Shown one piece after another: positions 1 to 8,264 of a DNA stretch of 64,000 nt (the first letter of the stretch is position 1; the number at the start of each line of letters is the position of its first letter). The stretch spans positions 1 to 64,000 of the forward strand of contig NZ_JAWZSQ010000007.1 of NCBI RefSeq assembly GCF_034096925.1, written 5' to 3'. This DNA comes from Patulibacter defluvii. GTDB taxonomy: Bacteria; Actinomycetota; Thermoleophilia; Solirubrobacterales; Solirubrobacteraceae. The notes beneath the pieces were generated by a model. That model was not told the origin of the DNA, searched no databases, and was given only the letters and a program-made list of their open reading frames with translations. The position numbers and the translations under genes were made by a program.

Positions 1-18
1 CGGCGGGCGGCGGGCGGC

Positions 19-135
19 GGGGGCGAACGTCACACACCCGGAACCCCCGCGCCGGCCATGCGACGAAGCCAGCCGCTGGCGGTGGTCAACGTCGCACGGC
101 GGGTCGGGCCGCGCTGGCGTGTGACGTTCGCCCCC
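19..135. repeat. 17-bp perfect inverted repeat before the first gene
   Basis: GGGGGCGAACGTCACAC at 19-35 is repeated exactly, inverted, at 119-135. The 83 bases between them hold a weaker copy near 89-100. The core GTGTGACGTT occurs again in the intergenic region near 49.85 kb. The repeat lies 62 bases upstream of the antiporter start, so it could be an operator, a transcript hairpin or a dispersed intergenic repeat. The repeat is seen directly; its function is unknown. Confidence 0.6.
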
Positions 136-197
136 GTCTCCGCCCCCACCCCACCATCACCGGCCCGCCACCCCCGGCCGCGTAGATTGGACCGCCG

Positions 198-1811
198 ATG
201 GCGACCCTCCTGGCCAGCGGCGGCGCGTCCGCGGAGCACCTGCAGCTCGCGGCGGTGCTGCTGGCGATCGGCGCGCTGCTGGTGCTCGCCCAGGCCGGCC
301 GGATCCCCTACCCGCTGCTGCTGGTCGTCGGCGGCGGGCTGCTGGCGCTGATCCCGGGCGCGCCGCGGGTCGAGATGAGCCCCGAGCTGGTGCTGATCGT
401 CTTCCTGCCGATCCTGCTCTACGCGGCGGCGTTCTTCAGCTCGCTGCGCGACCTGCGGGCGCAGGCGAAGCCGATCGCGACGCTGGCGATCGGGCTGGTG
501 CTGGTCAGCGCCGTCGCCGTGGCGGTGGTCGCGCACGTGGCGATCGGGCTGCCGTGGGCGGCGGCGTTCGTGCTCGGCGCGGTCCTCTCCCCCACCGACC
601 CGGTCGCGGCGACGGCGATCGCCCAGCGGCTCGGCGCGCCGCGGCGGGTGGTGACGATCGTCGAGGGCGAATCGCTGATCAACGACTCGAGCGCGCTGAT
701 CATCTACAAGTTCGCCGTCCTGGCGGTCACCTCGGGCACGTTCTCGATCTGGGAGGCCGGCCTCAGCTTCGTCGTCGGCGTCGCCGGCGGGCTGGCGATC
801 GGGATCGCGGTCGGCGCCGCGATCGTGGCGGTCCGGCGGCGGATCCACGACACCACGACCGAGATCGCGATCTCGCTGCTGACCCCCTACCTGGCCTACC
901 TGCCGGCCGAGGCGGCCGGGGTCTCGGCCGTCGTCGCCGCGGTCACCTCGGGGATCTGGCTCGGCTGGCGCTCGCCGTGGCTCGTCACCCCCACCTACCG
1001 GCTGCAGGCGTTCGCGGTCTGGGAGGTGCTGCAGTTCATGGCCAACGCCGCGCTCTTCGCCCTGATCGGGATGCAGCTGCCGACGGTCGTCGACCAGCTG
1101 CGGGAGGCGGACGAGCCGACCGTCGAGCTGGTCCTCCAGGGGCTGCTGGTCGCGGGCGTGGTGATGCTGGTGCGGATCGCCTGGATCGGGCTCGGCGAGC
1201 TGATCGAGCGGCTGCTGCCGCGGCTGCGCGAGCTGCGCCCGGTCGGCAGCGGCCGCGAGGCGGTGGTGATCGCCTGGACCGGGATGCGCGGCGCGGTCTC
1301 GCTGGCGACCGCGCTGGCGGTGCCGGTGGCGCTCGACGACGGCAGCCCCTTCCACGACCGCGACCGGATCGTCCTCATCGCCTACGTCGCGATCCTCACC
1401 ACGCTGCTGCTCCAGGGCCTGACGCTGCCGCGGCTGCTGACCCGGCTGGGCCTGCGCGACAGCGACGACGGCGACGCCGACGAGGAGGCGATGGCCCGCG
1501 CCGCGATGGCCGACGCGGTGCTCGACCGCTTCGACGACGTGGTCGCCGACTACGCGGTGCCCGAGCCGCTGGCCAACCGCTTCCGGACCCAGTACCGCTT
1601 CCGCCAGGAGCGCCACGACGCCCAGCGGCGGGGCGAGGCGAACGAGCGGCTGGAGGCCGGCAACGCGCGCTTCGTCGCCTTCCGCAGCGACCTGCTCGAC
1701 CTCGAGCGGCGGGCGCTGCTGGAGCTGCGCACGACCGGCTGCATCAGCGACGCGGTGATGCACCGGATTCAGCGCGACCTCGACCTGGAGCAGGAGCGGC
1801 TGACCGGCTGA
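198..1811 (+). CDS. CPA1-family Na+/H+ (cation/proton) antiporter
   Basis: This inner-membrane antiporter would exchange cytoplasmic Na+ or K+ for protons, for pH and sodium homeostasis. The 537-aa product has about twelve hydrophobic segments over residues 15-410. It carries the family motifs SPTDP (131-135) and EGESLIND (156-163), whose Asp134, Asn162 and Asp163 correspond to the ion-binding site. A charged, Glu/Arg-rich cytoplasmic tail covers the last 110 residues or so, as in NhaP-like proteins. The ATG at 198 gives a sensible N-terminus. The gene is probably monocistronic, or expressed with the DUF2156 gene 66 bases downstream. Ion preference cannot be read from the sequence. Confidence 0.9.
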   Translation: MATLLASGGASAEHLQLAAVLLAIGALLVLAQAGRIPYPLLLVVGGGLLALIPGAPRVEMSPELVLIVFLPILLYAAAFFSSLRDLRAQAKPIATLAIGLVLVSAVAVAVVAHVAIGLPWAAAFVLGAVLSPTDPVAATAIAQRLGAPRRVVTIVEGESLINDSSALIIYKFAVLAVTSGTFSIWEAGLSFVVGVAGGLAIGIAVGAAIVAVRRRIHDTTTEIAISLLTPYLAYLPAEAAGVSAVVAAVTSGIWLGWRSPWLVTPTYRLQAFAVWEVLQFMANAALFALIGMQLPTVVDQLREADEPTVELVLQGLLVAGVVMLVRIAWIGLGELIERLLPRLRELRPVGSGREAVVIAWTGMRGAVSLATALAVPVALDDGSPFHDRDRIVLIAYVAILTTLLLQGLTLPRLLTRLGLRDSDDGDADEEAMARAAMADAVLDRFDDVVADYAVPEPLANRFRTQYRFRQERHDAQRRGEANERLEAGNARFVAFRSDLLDLERRALLELRTTGCISDAVMHRIQRDLDLEQERLTG

Positions 1812-1877
1812 GGCGCTTAACGCGATCCCAATCCGGCGCCTGCCCGGGCGCAACCGGCGGCGGGACAAGCTCGCGGC

Positions 1878-3011
1878 ATGTCCACGATCCTGCTGCCGGG
1901 CCGCCCCGTCGAGGCCCCCGAGGACGGCGCCGAGCACCGCGCCGGCCGCGCCGCCGTCAGCGACCGCCGCCGCGCCGCCGCGCTGGTCGCGGCCCACGGC
2001 GACGACGCGCTCGCCCCCTTCGTGCTCGGCGAGCGGCGGGCGCTGCACGTGGCCGCCGACGGGGTCCTCGCCTACCGGATCGCCGGCCGCACGGCGGTCG
2101 TCGGCGGCGACCCGGTGGCCGCCGGCGGGCGGGCCCCGGAGCTGCTGGCCGACTTCGCCGAGCGGGCCCGCGAGCAGCGGCTGCGGACCGTCGTCCACGG
2201 CGCCGCCGACCGCCACCTCGACGGCTACCGGGAGCAGGGGCTGCGGACGATCTGCGTCGGCGAGGAGGCGGTCGTCGACAGCCGCTCCTTCGGCCTCCGC
2301 GGCCAGCGGATGAAGGCCGTCCGCCACGCGCTCTCGCGCCAGCGCCGCCACGGCTGGTCGCTCGACTGCGTCGCCGGCGCCGCGCTCGGCCCGGCGGCGG
2401 CCGAGCTGCACCGGCTGGAGCAGGCGTGGCGGGCCGAGCAGCCGCGGATCTGCGGCTTCGCGATGACCAGCGGGCGGCTGCACGGGACGCTCGACGACGC
2501 CCGCGCGACCTTCGTCCTGGCCCGCGACCCGGCAGGCGAGCTGCGGGCCGCGCTGCGGATGGCGCCCTTCCACGACGGGCTCTCGCTCGACGTCCAGCGG
2601 CGGATCGGCCCGAGCCCGAACGGGCTCACCGACGCGATGATCGCCACCGTCCTGCTGTTCGCCGCCGAGCAGGGGATCGCCCGCGTCTCGCTGAATTTCG
2701 CCGGCTTCTCGCAGCTGCTCGACCCGACCCGCGCCCGCGGCCCCCGCGCGCGGCTGGCGCGGGCGGCGCTGCGGCGGACCGGCGACCGCTTCCAGCTCGA
2801 CCGGCTGGTGACCTTCTGCGACAAGTTCGGCCCGACCTGGGAGCCGCGCCACCTGGTGCTGCCGCGCCACGCCTCGCCGGCGCTGGCCGGCCTGCGGGTG
2901 CTGCAGGCCGAGCAGCACCTGCCGGGCGCCGAGGCGACCCGCGCGCTCAGCCCCGCCCCGCGCCACCGCGGCGCGCCGCGGGCGGCACGAGCAGCGCTGC
3001 TGCCGCGATGA
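1878..3011 (+). CDS. DUF2156 / phosphatidylglycerol lysyltransferase C-terminal-domain protein
   Basis: The 377-aa protein resembles the soluble C-terminal domain of MprF-type aminoacyl-phosphatidylglycerol synthases (DUF2156, a double GNAT fold). Family-like stretches are GRTAVVGGDPV, the basic RGQRMKAVRHAL segment and the C-terminal FCDKFGPTWEPRHLV. No transmembrane flippase part is present, so it is a soluble, stand-alone form. By family it may transfer an aminoacyl group from tRNA to a lipid or another acceptor; the substrate is unknown. Its last 65 bases overlap the end of a convergent gene. Start ATG at 1878. Confidence 0.75.
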   Translation: MSTILLPGRPVEAPEDGAEHRAGRAAVSDRRRAAALVAAHGDDALAPFVLGERRALHVAADGVLAYRIAGRTAVVGGDPVAAGGRAPELLADFAERAREQRLRTVVHGAADRHLDGYREQGLRTICVGEEAVVDSRSFGLRGQRMKAVRHALSRQRRHGWSLDCVAGAALGPAAAELHRLEQAWRAEQPRICGFAMTSGRLHGTLDDARATFVLARDPAGELRAALRMAPFHDGLSLDVQRRIGPSPNGLTDAMIATVLLFAAEQGIARVSLNFAGFSQLLDPTRARGPRARLARAALRRTGDRFQLDRLVTFCDKFGPTWEPRHLVLPRHASPALAGLRVLQAEQHLPGAEATRALSPAPRHRGAPRAARAALLPR

Positions 3012-3477
3012 GGCCGACCGCGACCAGCGTGCCGGGCCGCGTCAGCTGGTCGCCGAGGTGGTCGGCGACCGGGGTGCTGTCGGCGATCGCGTCCGAGAGC
3101 GCGCCGCTGACGAACAGCAGCAGCCAGGCGATCGCCGCCAGCTGCAGCGCCGCCGCGACCCGGGTCCGGGCCGCGACCACCAGCGCGCCCGCGAGCCCCG
3201 CCGGCAGCCACGCGAGCAGCAGCCGCGCGAGCGGCTGGGCGTCGTCGTGGGCCAGCTGCTGGAGCGGCAGCGCCCCGCGCACCCGCGGGCCGAGGGCCAG
3301 CAGCCCGCTCTCGCGGATCAGATACAGCCAGCCGACGCCGGCGGCGACGACCGCGAGCGCGGCCAGCGCGCCGGCCGCCCGCCGACCGGAGCCGAGGCGA
3401 TGAACCGGCGGCTCGTCCGCGGGACGGTCGTGCTGTGGATCGCGCTCGGAGCGCTCGGCGTGTTCCGGTACGGCCAA
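2947..3477 (-). CDS. small integral membrane protein (unknown function)
   Basis: The minus strand encodes three or four hydrophobic helices over the last 140 codons, including segments around AALAVVAAGVGW, ARLLLAWLPAGLAGALVV, LQLAAIAWLLLFVSGAL and TLVAVGLIAAAALLV. The composition is that of a real membrane protein and not of antisense noise. The start is unresolved. There is no ATG or GTG near 3400, and the nearest conventional start is TTG at 3477, which would overlap the divergent esterase by 78 bases; a start near 3366-3400 with an unusual codon is equally possible. The 3' end overlaps the DUF2156 gene tail to tail. Function unknown. Confidence 0.55.
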   Translation of the reverse strand: MAVPEHAERSERDPQHDRPADEPPVHRLGSGRRAAGALAALAVVAAGVGWLYLIRESGLLALGPRVRGALPLQQLAHDDAQPLARLLLAWLPAGLAGALVVAARTRVAAALQLAAIAWLLLFVSGALSDAIADSTPVADHLGDQLTRPGTLVAVGLIAAAALLVPPAARRGGAGRG

Positions 3478-4311
3478 GGCTACGCACAGTACCGCGGCTT
3501 CCCGCCCCCGAAGGACCCCGCCGGCGTGCCCGCGGGCCGGCTGCTGCGGGTCGGCTTCCGCTCGGCGGCGCTCGGGAAGCGGCGCTCCTACGACGTCTAC
3601 CTGCCCGCCGGCTACCGGCGCGACGTGGCCCGCGGGATGCGGTTCGGCGTCCTCTACCTGCTGCACGGCAACCCCGGCAACCCGGAGCTGTACTTCAACG
3701 CCGGCCGGGTCGGGGTCGACGCCGACGTGGCCCTCGCCCACCACCGGATCCGGCCGCTGCTGATCGTCGTGCCCGACGGCCGCGACGGCACCTGGCGCGA
3801 CGACACCGAGTGGGCCGACACCCCGCACGGCCGCTACGGGTCGCTGGTGCTCGACGTGGTCCACGACGTCGACCGCCGCTTCCCGACGATCGCGAACCGC
3901 GCCCACCGGGTGATCGGCGGCTACTCGATGGGCGCCTACGGGGCGATCCAGCTGACGCTCGCCCACCCGCGGATCTTCGGCGCGTTCGAGTCGTGGTCGG
4001 GGTACTTCCGGCAGCAGCGGCAGTACAGCTTCGCCGGCGCCGACGCCGCCACCCTCCGCGCCGCCAGCCCGGTCGACGAGCTGGCCGCGGCCCCGGTCGG
4101 CGCGCGGCCGCGGCTGCCACTGCGGGCCTACGTCTACGGCGGCGACGTCGACCCCGACAGCGCCCAGATCCCGCGCTTCGTGCGGAGCCTGCGGCGGGCC
4201 GGGATCGCGACCACGGTCCGGATCGTCCCCGGCCGCCACGACTGGGCGGTCTGGCGGCCGATGGTGCCGACGATGCTGCGCTGGGCGAGCGAGCGGATGG
4301 CGGGCCGATGA
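3400..4311 (+). CDS. membrane-anchored esterase of the antigen-85/esterase-D-like fold
   Basis: The 303-aa alpha/beta hydrolase has one N-terminal hydrophobic segment (about residues 8-24), so it is probably anchored outside the membrane. Recognisable elements are the beta-strand YLLHGNPG (oxyanion region), the nucleophile elbow GYSMG with Ser176, an acid in YGGDVDPDS and the catalytic His in PGRHDWAVW. The family cleaves carboxylic esters or transfers acyl groups; the substrate is not deducible. The next gene starts inside its stop codon (ATGA at 4308-4311), so the two are translationally coupled. A related lipoprotein esterase lies at 7345. Confidence 0.8.
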   Translation: MNRRLVRGTVVLWIALGALGVFRYGQGYAQYRGFPPPKDPAGVPAGRLLRVGFRSAALGKRRSYDVYLPAGYRRDVARGMRFGVLYLLHGNPGNPELYFNAGRVGVDADVALAHHRIRPLLIVVPDGRDGTWRDDTEWADTPHGRYGSLVLDVVHDVDRRFPTIANRAHRVIGGYSMGAYGAIQLTLAHPRIFGAFESWSGYFRQQRQYSFAGADAATLRAASPVDELAAAPVGARPRLPLRAYVYGGDVDPDSAQIPRFVRSLRRAGIATTVRIVPGRHDWAVWRPMVPTMLRWASERMAGR

Positions 4312-5201
4312 GCGGCGCGATCGTCCCCGGCGCGCTGCTGGCGCTGCTGGCCTCGCTGGCCCTCAACGCCGGCTACCTGATCCAGCACCGCGGCGGCCGC
4401 GACGCGCCGCCGGTCGACGTCCGGCGGCCGCTGCGGACGTTGGCCGGGCTGCTGCGGTCGCGGGTCTGGCTGCTGGGGACGGCGACCGGCACCCTCGGCT
4501 GGGCGCTGTTCGTCGCCGCGCTGGCGCTGGCGCCGCTCTCGGTCGCCCAGGCGTTCGCCGGCGGCGGCCTGGCGCTGGTGGTGCCGCTGGCCGCCCGGGT
4601 GACCGGCCGGCCGCTGGCCGCGCGCGAACGGGCGGCGGTGCCGGCGATCGCCGTCGGGCTGGCGCTGCTGGCCGTCGGCACCCGCGATCCGGGGGCGCGG
4701 ACGGCCGACCACGAGCAGCTGCTGCCGCTGCTGGTCGGCGCCTCGCTGGCCGCCGGCGCGCTGCTGGCGCTGCCCGCCGGCGGCCGCCGGCCGCAGCTGC
4801 TCGGGGTCGCCGCCGGGGTCTTCTACGGTGCCGCCGACGCCGCCACCAAGGCGGTCTGCGGGGCGGCCGCCCACGACGGGCTGCTGCCGGCGCTGGTCTC
4901 CCCCTGGGCGGCGGCGCTGGTGGCGCTGACCGCGGCCGCCTTCTTCTGCTTCCAGCGCGGGCTCCAGAGCGGCCGGCCGCTGCCGGTGATCGCGCTGATG
5001 GCGACCGCCACCAGCCTCGTCGCGGTGGTCGGCGGGCTGGCCGCGTTCGCCGAGCCGCTGGGCCAGACGCCGCTGCTGGCCGCGCTGCGGATCGTCGGCC
5101 TGGTGACGGTCGCGGTCGCCGGCTGGGTGCTCGCGCCGGCCCCGTCGCGACTGCTGCCGGCCGCCCGCGAGCTGGCCGGGCAGGGACCGGCGCTACCGTG
5201 A
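4308..5201 (+). CDS. EamA/DMT-like multidrug or metabolite transporter
   Basis: The 297-aa polytopic protein has nine or ten hydrophobic helices and the two-fold repeat of drug/metabolite transporters (second half starting near LLGVAAGVFYGAADAATK). It begins at ATG 4308, overlapping the esterase stop, and its own stop overlaps the GTG start of the response regulator (GTGA at 5198). It therefore sits inside a tightly coupled operon of esterase, transporter, two-component system and lipoprotein esterase. The substrate is unknown. Related proteins are often annotated simply as integral membrane or NIPA-like. Confidence 0.7.
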   Translation: MSGAIVPGALLALLASLALNAGYLIQHRGGRDAPPVDVRRPLRTLAGLLRSRVWLLGTATGTLGWALFVAALALAPLSVAQAFAGGGLALVVPLAARVTGRPLAARERAAVPAIAVGLALLAVGTRDPGARTADHEQLLPLLVGASLAAGALLALPAGGRRPQLLGVAAGVFYGAADAATKAVCGAAAHDGLLPALVSPWAAALVALTAAAFFCFQRGLQSGRPLPVIALMATATSLVAVVGGLAAFAEPLGQTPLLAALRIVGLVTVAVAGWVLAPAPSRLLPAARELAGQGPALP

Positions 5202-5905
5202 GCGCGATGGCCGGAGAGACGCTCGAGATCCTGGTCTGCGACGACGAGGCCGCGCTGCGCGAGGCGCTGCGGCAGTCGTTCGAGCGCGAGGGCCACCGGG
5301 TGGCGGCGGTCGCGGACGGCGACGAGGCGCTGCGGCGGCTCGCCGAGCAGCGCTACGACGTGGTCCTGCTCGACGTCGCCCTCGGCCCCCGCAGCCCGAG
5401 CGGCTACGAGGTCTGCCGGCGGCTCCGCGACCAGCGCGACGACACCCCGGTGATCATGCTGACGGCGCTCGACAGCGAGGCCGACGCGGTCCAGGGGCTG
5501 GAGGCGGGCGCCGACGACTACGTGATCAAGCCGTTCCGCCCGGCCGAGCTGCGGAGCCGGATCCGGGCGCTGCTGCGGCGGGCGGTGCCGGCCCGCGAGG
5601 AGCCGCTGCTGGAGCTGGGACCGGTGACGATCGACGTCGGCCGCCGCGAGGTCCGCCGCGACGGCCAGCCGGTGACGCTGACCTTCTCCGAGTTCTCCGT
5701 CCTCCACGCGCTGGTCGCCGACCGCCAGCGGGTCCACGGCCGCCAGGAGCTGCTGCGGATGATCTGGGGCGACTCGGCCTACCGGGACCCGCGCGCGATC
5801 GACGTCCACGTCCGCCACCTGCGCGAGAAGCTGGAGCAGACCCCGAGCGCGCCGCGGCTGATCCTGACCGTGCGCGGCGTCGGCTACCGGGTCGGCGAGG
5901 TCTGA
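5198..5905 (+). CDS. OmpR/PhoB-family response regulator
   Basis: The 235-aa transcription factor has an N-terminal receiver domain (residues 10-125). The acidic pair Asp15-Asp16, phospho-acceptor Asp59 in LLDVALG, Thr in IMLTAL and Lys in VIKPFRP are all present. A C-terminal winged helix follows (about 138-232) with the recognition-helix region DPRAIDVHVRHLREKLE and the closing GYRVG. It starts at GTG 5198 within the upstream stop; ATG at 5207 is an alternative. It is followed after 3 bases by its cognate kinase, and probably controls the surrounding transporter/esterase operon. Confidence 0.93.
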   Translation: MSAMAGETLEILVCDDEAALREALRQSFEREGHRVAAVADGDEALRRLAEQRYDVVLLDVALGPRSPSGYEVCRRLRDQRDDTPVIMLTALDSEADAVQGLEAGADDYVIKPFRPAELRSRIRALLRRAVPAREEPLLELGPVTIDVGRREVRRDGQPVTLTFSEFSVLHALVADRQRVHGRQELLRMIWGDSAYRDPRAIDVHVRHLREKLEQTPSAPRLILTVRGVGYRVGEV

Positions 5906-5908
5906 CCG

Positions 5909-7348
5909 ATGCGGCTGGGGCTGCGGGGGCGGTTCGTCGCGGTCCTGGTCGGCGTCGCCGCGCTGACCCTCGCCGTCGCCGCGGTCACGCTGCTGTCGCC
6001 GCTCGACGCACGGCTGCGGGCCGACGCGGTCCGGACGCTCTCGCACGAGCTGCGCGACGGCCGCGGGGCGCTGGCCCCGCTGCGGGCGGCCGACCTGCGA
6101 CCGCCCGCCCCGGCCGCCGGACGGGTGGGCGAGACCGCGGTCCGGCCCCCGCGCGAGCAGCCGCTGCGGCGGGCGATCCGCTCGCTGCGGCGGCGGACGC
6201 TGGCCGAGATCGCGCTCTTCGACGAGCGCGGCCGGCCGCTGGCGGTCGGCGAGGGCGCGGAGGACGCCGACCGCGACCTGATCGCCGCCGCGCTCCGCTC
6301 GCCCGGCGTCCGCACCCGCACCCGCCAGGACCGCCACCCGCCCGAGGCGCTGGCCGCGCTCGCCGTCCGGCTCCGCGACGGCCACGTGGTCGTCGTCCAG
6401 GCCACCCAGTCGCTGCGCAGCATCGACAACGCGGCCGCGGTCGTCGGCCGGGCGGTGGTGCTGGCCGGAATCGCCGGGCTGGTCGGGGCGCTGCTGGTCG
6501 GCACGCTGCTGGCCGGCCGGATCGTCCGCCGGCTGCGGCGGCTGCGGGCGACCGCGCTGCGGGTCGCGCGCGACGGGCCGGCGGCCGAGATGCCCGAGGT
6601 CGGCGGCAGCGACGAGGTCGCCGACCTCGGGCGCGCGTTCGCGGCGATGCAGCAGCGGCTGCGCGAGCAGGAGGAGGCGCGGAAGGCGTTCGTCGCCACC
6701 GCCTCGCACGAGCTGCGGACCCCGCTCTCGTCGCTGCGGCTGATGCTCGACATGCTGCGCGGCGACCTCGACGCCGAGCCGCCGGCGCTGGCCGACGCCC
6801 GCGAGCAGGCGCAGCGGGCCGAGACCCAGACCGAGCGGCTGTCGACCCTGGCCGACCAGCTGCTGCAGCTGAGCCGGGTCGACGCCGGCCTGCCGCCGCG
6901 CCGCGAGCCGGTCCAGGTCGACGAGGTCGTGCGCTCGGTGGTGGCCGAGTTCGACGCCCGGGTGGCCGACGCCGGCCGCGAGCTGGTGCTGACGATCGGC
7001 GGCGAGCGGTGGGTCGAGGGCGATCCCGGGGCCGTCGCCCAGATCGTCCGGATCCTGCTCGACAACGCCCTCCGCCACGCGCCCGGGGCCGCGATCCGGG
7101 TCACCGTCGGTGCCACCCCGTCCTCCCCCGCGCTGGCCGTCGCCGACGACGGCCCCGGCGTCCCGGCCGACCAGCGCGAGGCGATCTTCGTCCGCTTCGC
7201 GCGCGGTCGCGAGGCCGGCGAGGGCTTCGGCCTGGGGCTCGCGATCGCCCGCGAGCTGGCCCGGTCGATCGGCGGCGAGCTGACCCTCGACGGCGACGCG
7301 CCCGGCGCGCGGTTCGTGCTCACCCTCCCCGAAGGAGCCCCCGGATGA
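5909..7348 (+). CDS. two-component sensor histidine kinase
   Basis: The 479-aa membrane kinase is the partner of the regulator just upstream. It has a transmembrane helix at 10-30, an extracytoplasmic sensor region of about 150 residues, a second helix near 180-203 and a HAMP linker. The HisKA domain has the phospho-accepting His267 in ATASHELRTPLSSL. The HATPase domain carries LLDNALRHA (N box), DDGPGVP and GFGLGLAIA (G boxes). The signal sensed is unknown; the sensor region is Arg-rich and has no recognisable domain. The next gene begins in its stop codon (ATGA). Confidence 0.93.
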   Translation: MRLGLRGRFVAVLVGVAALTLAVAAVTLLSPLDARLRADAVRTLSHELRDGRGALAPLRAADLRPPAPAAGRVGETAVRPPREQPLRRAIRSLRRRTLAEIALFDERGRPLAVGEGAEDADRDLIAAALRSPGVRTRTRQDRHPPEALAALAVRLRDGHVVVVQATQSLRSIDNAAAVVGRAVVLAGIAGLVGALLVGTLLAGRIVRRLRRLRATALRVARDGPAAEMPEVGGSDEVADLGRAFAAMQQRLREQEEARKAFVATASHELRTPLSSLRLMLDMLRGDLDAEPPALADAREQAQRAETQTERLSTLADQLLQLSRVDAGLPPRREPVQVDEVVRSVVAEFDARVADAGRELVLTIGGERWVEGDPGAVAQIVRILLDNALRHAPGAAIRVTVGATPSSPALAVADDGPGVPADQREAIFVRFARGREAGEGFGLGLAIARELARSIGGELTLDGDAPGARFVLTLPEGAPG

Positions 7349-8241
7349 CCGTTCGCCCGCTGGTCCTCGTCGCGCTCGCGCTGACCCTCGCCGGCTGCGG
7401 GACCGCCGGCGCCCGCAGCGCGACGGCGGCGGCGCCCGGCACGATCGTCGACGGCAGCTACCGCTCGACGGCGCTCCGCGGCAGCGTCCGCTACCGCGTC
7501 TTCCTGCCGCCCGGCTACGCCCACGGCCGCCGCCGCTACCCGGTCGTCTACTTCCTCCACGGGCTGCCGGCGACGGCCCGCTCGTACCGCAACCAGCGGG
7601 TCGGGCTGATCGGCCGCGCGGCGGTCCGCGCCGGCCGGCCGGCGATCGTCGTCGGAGCCCAGGGCGCGCGGGCCGGCGAGCGCGACCCGGAGTGGCTCGA
7701 CCACGGGCCGGGCCGCGACTGGGAGTCGGCGGTCGCCGACGAGCTGGTGCCGCTGATCGACCACCGCTTCCGGACGATCGCCGACCGCCGCGCGCGGGCG
7801 ATCATGGGCCTCTCGGCCGGCGGCTACGGCGCGACCCTGATCGGGCTCCACAACCCGCAGCTGTTCTCGGTGATCCAGGCCTGGAGCGGCTACTTCTTCC
7901 CGACCGACGAGCGCGGCCGGCGGATCCACCTGGGCAGCGCCAGCGCCGACCGCCGGGCCGACGCCCACACCCTGCTGGCCGACCTGCCGGCCGAGATCCG
8001 GCGCGACGGGCGGGTGACGCTCGAGTTCTACATCGGCGACCGCGACCGGGCGCTGCTGCGCGAGAACCGCCGCTTCGCCGACGACCTGCGGCGGCTGGAG
8101 GTGCCGCACCGGTTCGCGGTCTACCCCGGCGGCCACTCCTCGCGGCTCTGGAACGCCCAGCAGCAGACGTGGGTCGGGCGGGCCGTCCGCGGCCTGCTGC
8201 CGGCGAGGGCGCCGGCCCCGCGCACGGCCAACCAGAAGTAG
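7345..8241 (+). CDS. secreted lipoprotein esterase (alpha/beta hydrolase)
   Basis: The 298-aa protein has a lipobox LAGC, giving lipidated Cys18 after signal cleavage, so it is anchored to the outer face of the membrane. The hydrolase part has the oxyanion stretch YFLHGLPA, the nucleophile in MGLSAGGYG and a C-terminal His in YPGGHSSRLW. It is distantly similar to the membrane esterase at 3400, so an operon that also encodes a two-component system carries two hydrolases of one fold. A good Shine-Dalgarno GAAGGAG lies at 7331-7337, inside the end of the kinase gene. Confidence 0.82.
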   Translation: MTVRPLVLVALALTLAGCGTAGARSATAAAPGTIVDGSYRSTALRGSVRYRVFLPPGYAHGRRRYPVVYFLHGLPATARSYRNQRVGLIGRAAVRAGRPAIVVGAQGARAGERDPEWLDHGPGRDWESAVADELVPLIDHRFRTIADRRARAIMGLSAGGYGATLIGLHNPQLFSVIQAWSGYFFPTDERGRRIHLGSASADRRADAHTLLADLPAEIRRDGRVTLEFYIGDRDRALLRENRRFADDLRRLEVPHRFAVYPGGHSSRLWNAQQQTWVGRAVRGLLPARAPAPRTANQK

Positions 8242-8264
8242 GAGGTGCCACCTCTCACTCTGGC

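Noticed and set aside
30..2966. A 978-codon open frame on the minus strand
   Set aside because: It is antisense to the antiporter and DUF2156 genes, rich in Arg/Gly/Pro/Gln with no domain; an artefact of GC-rich codons.
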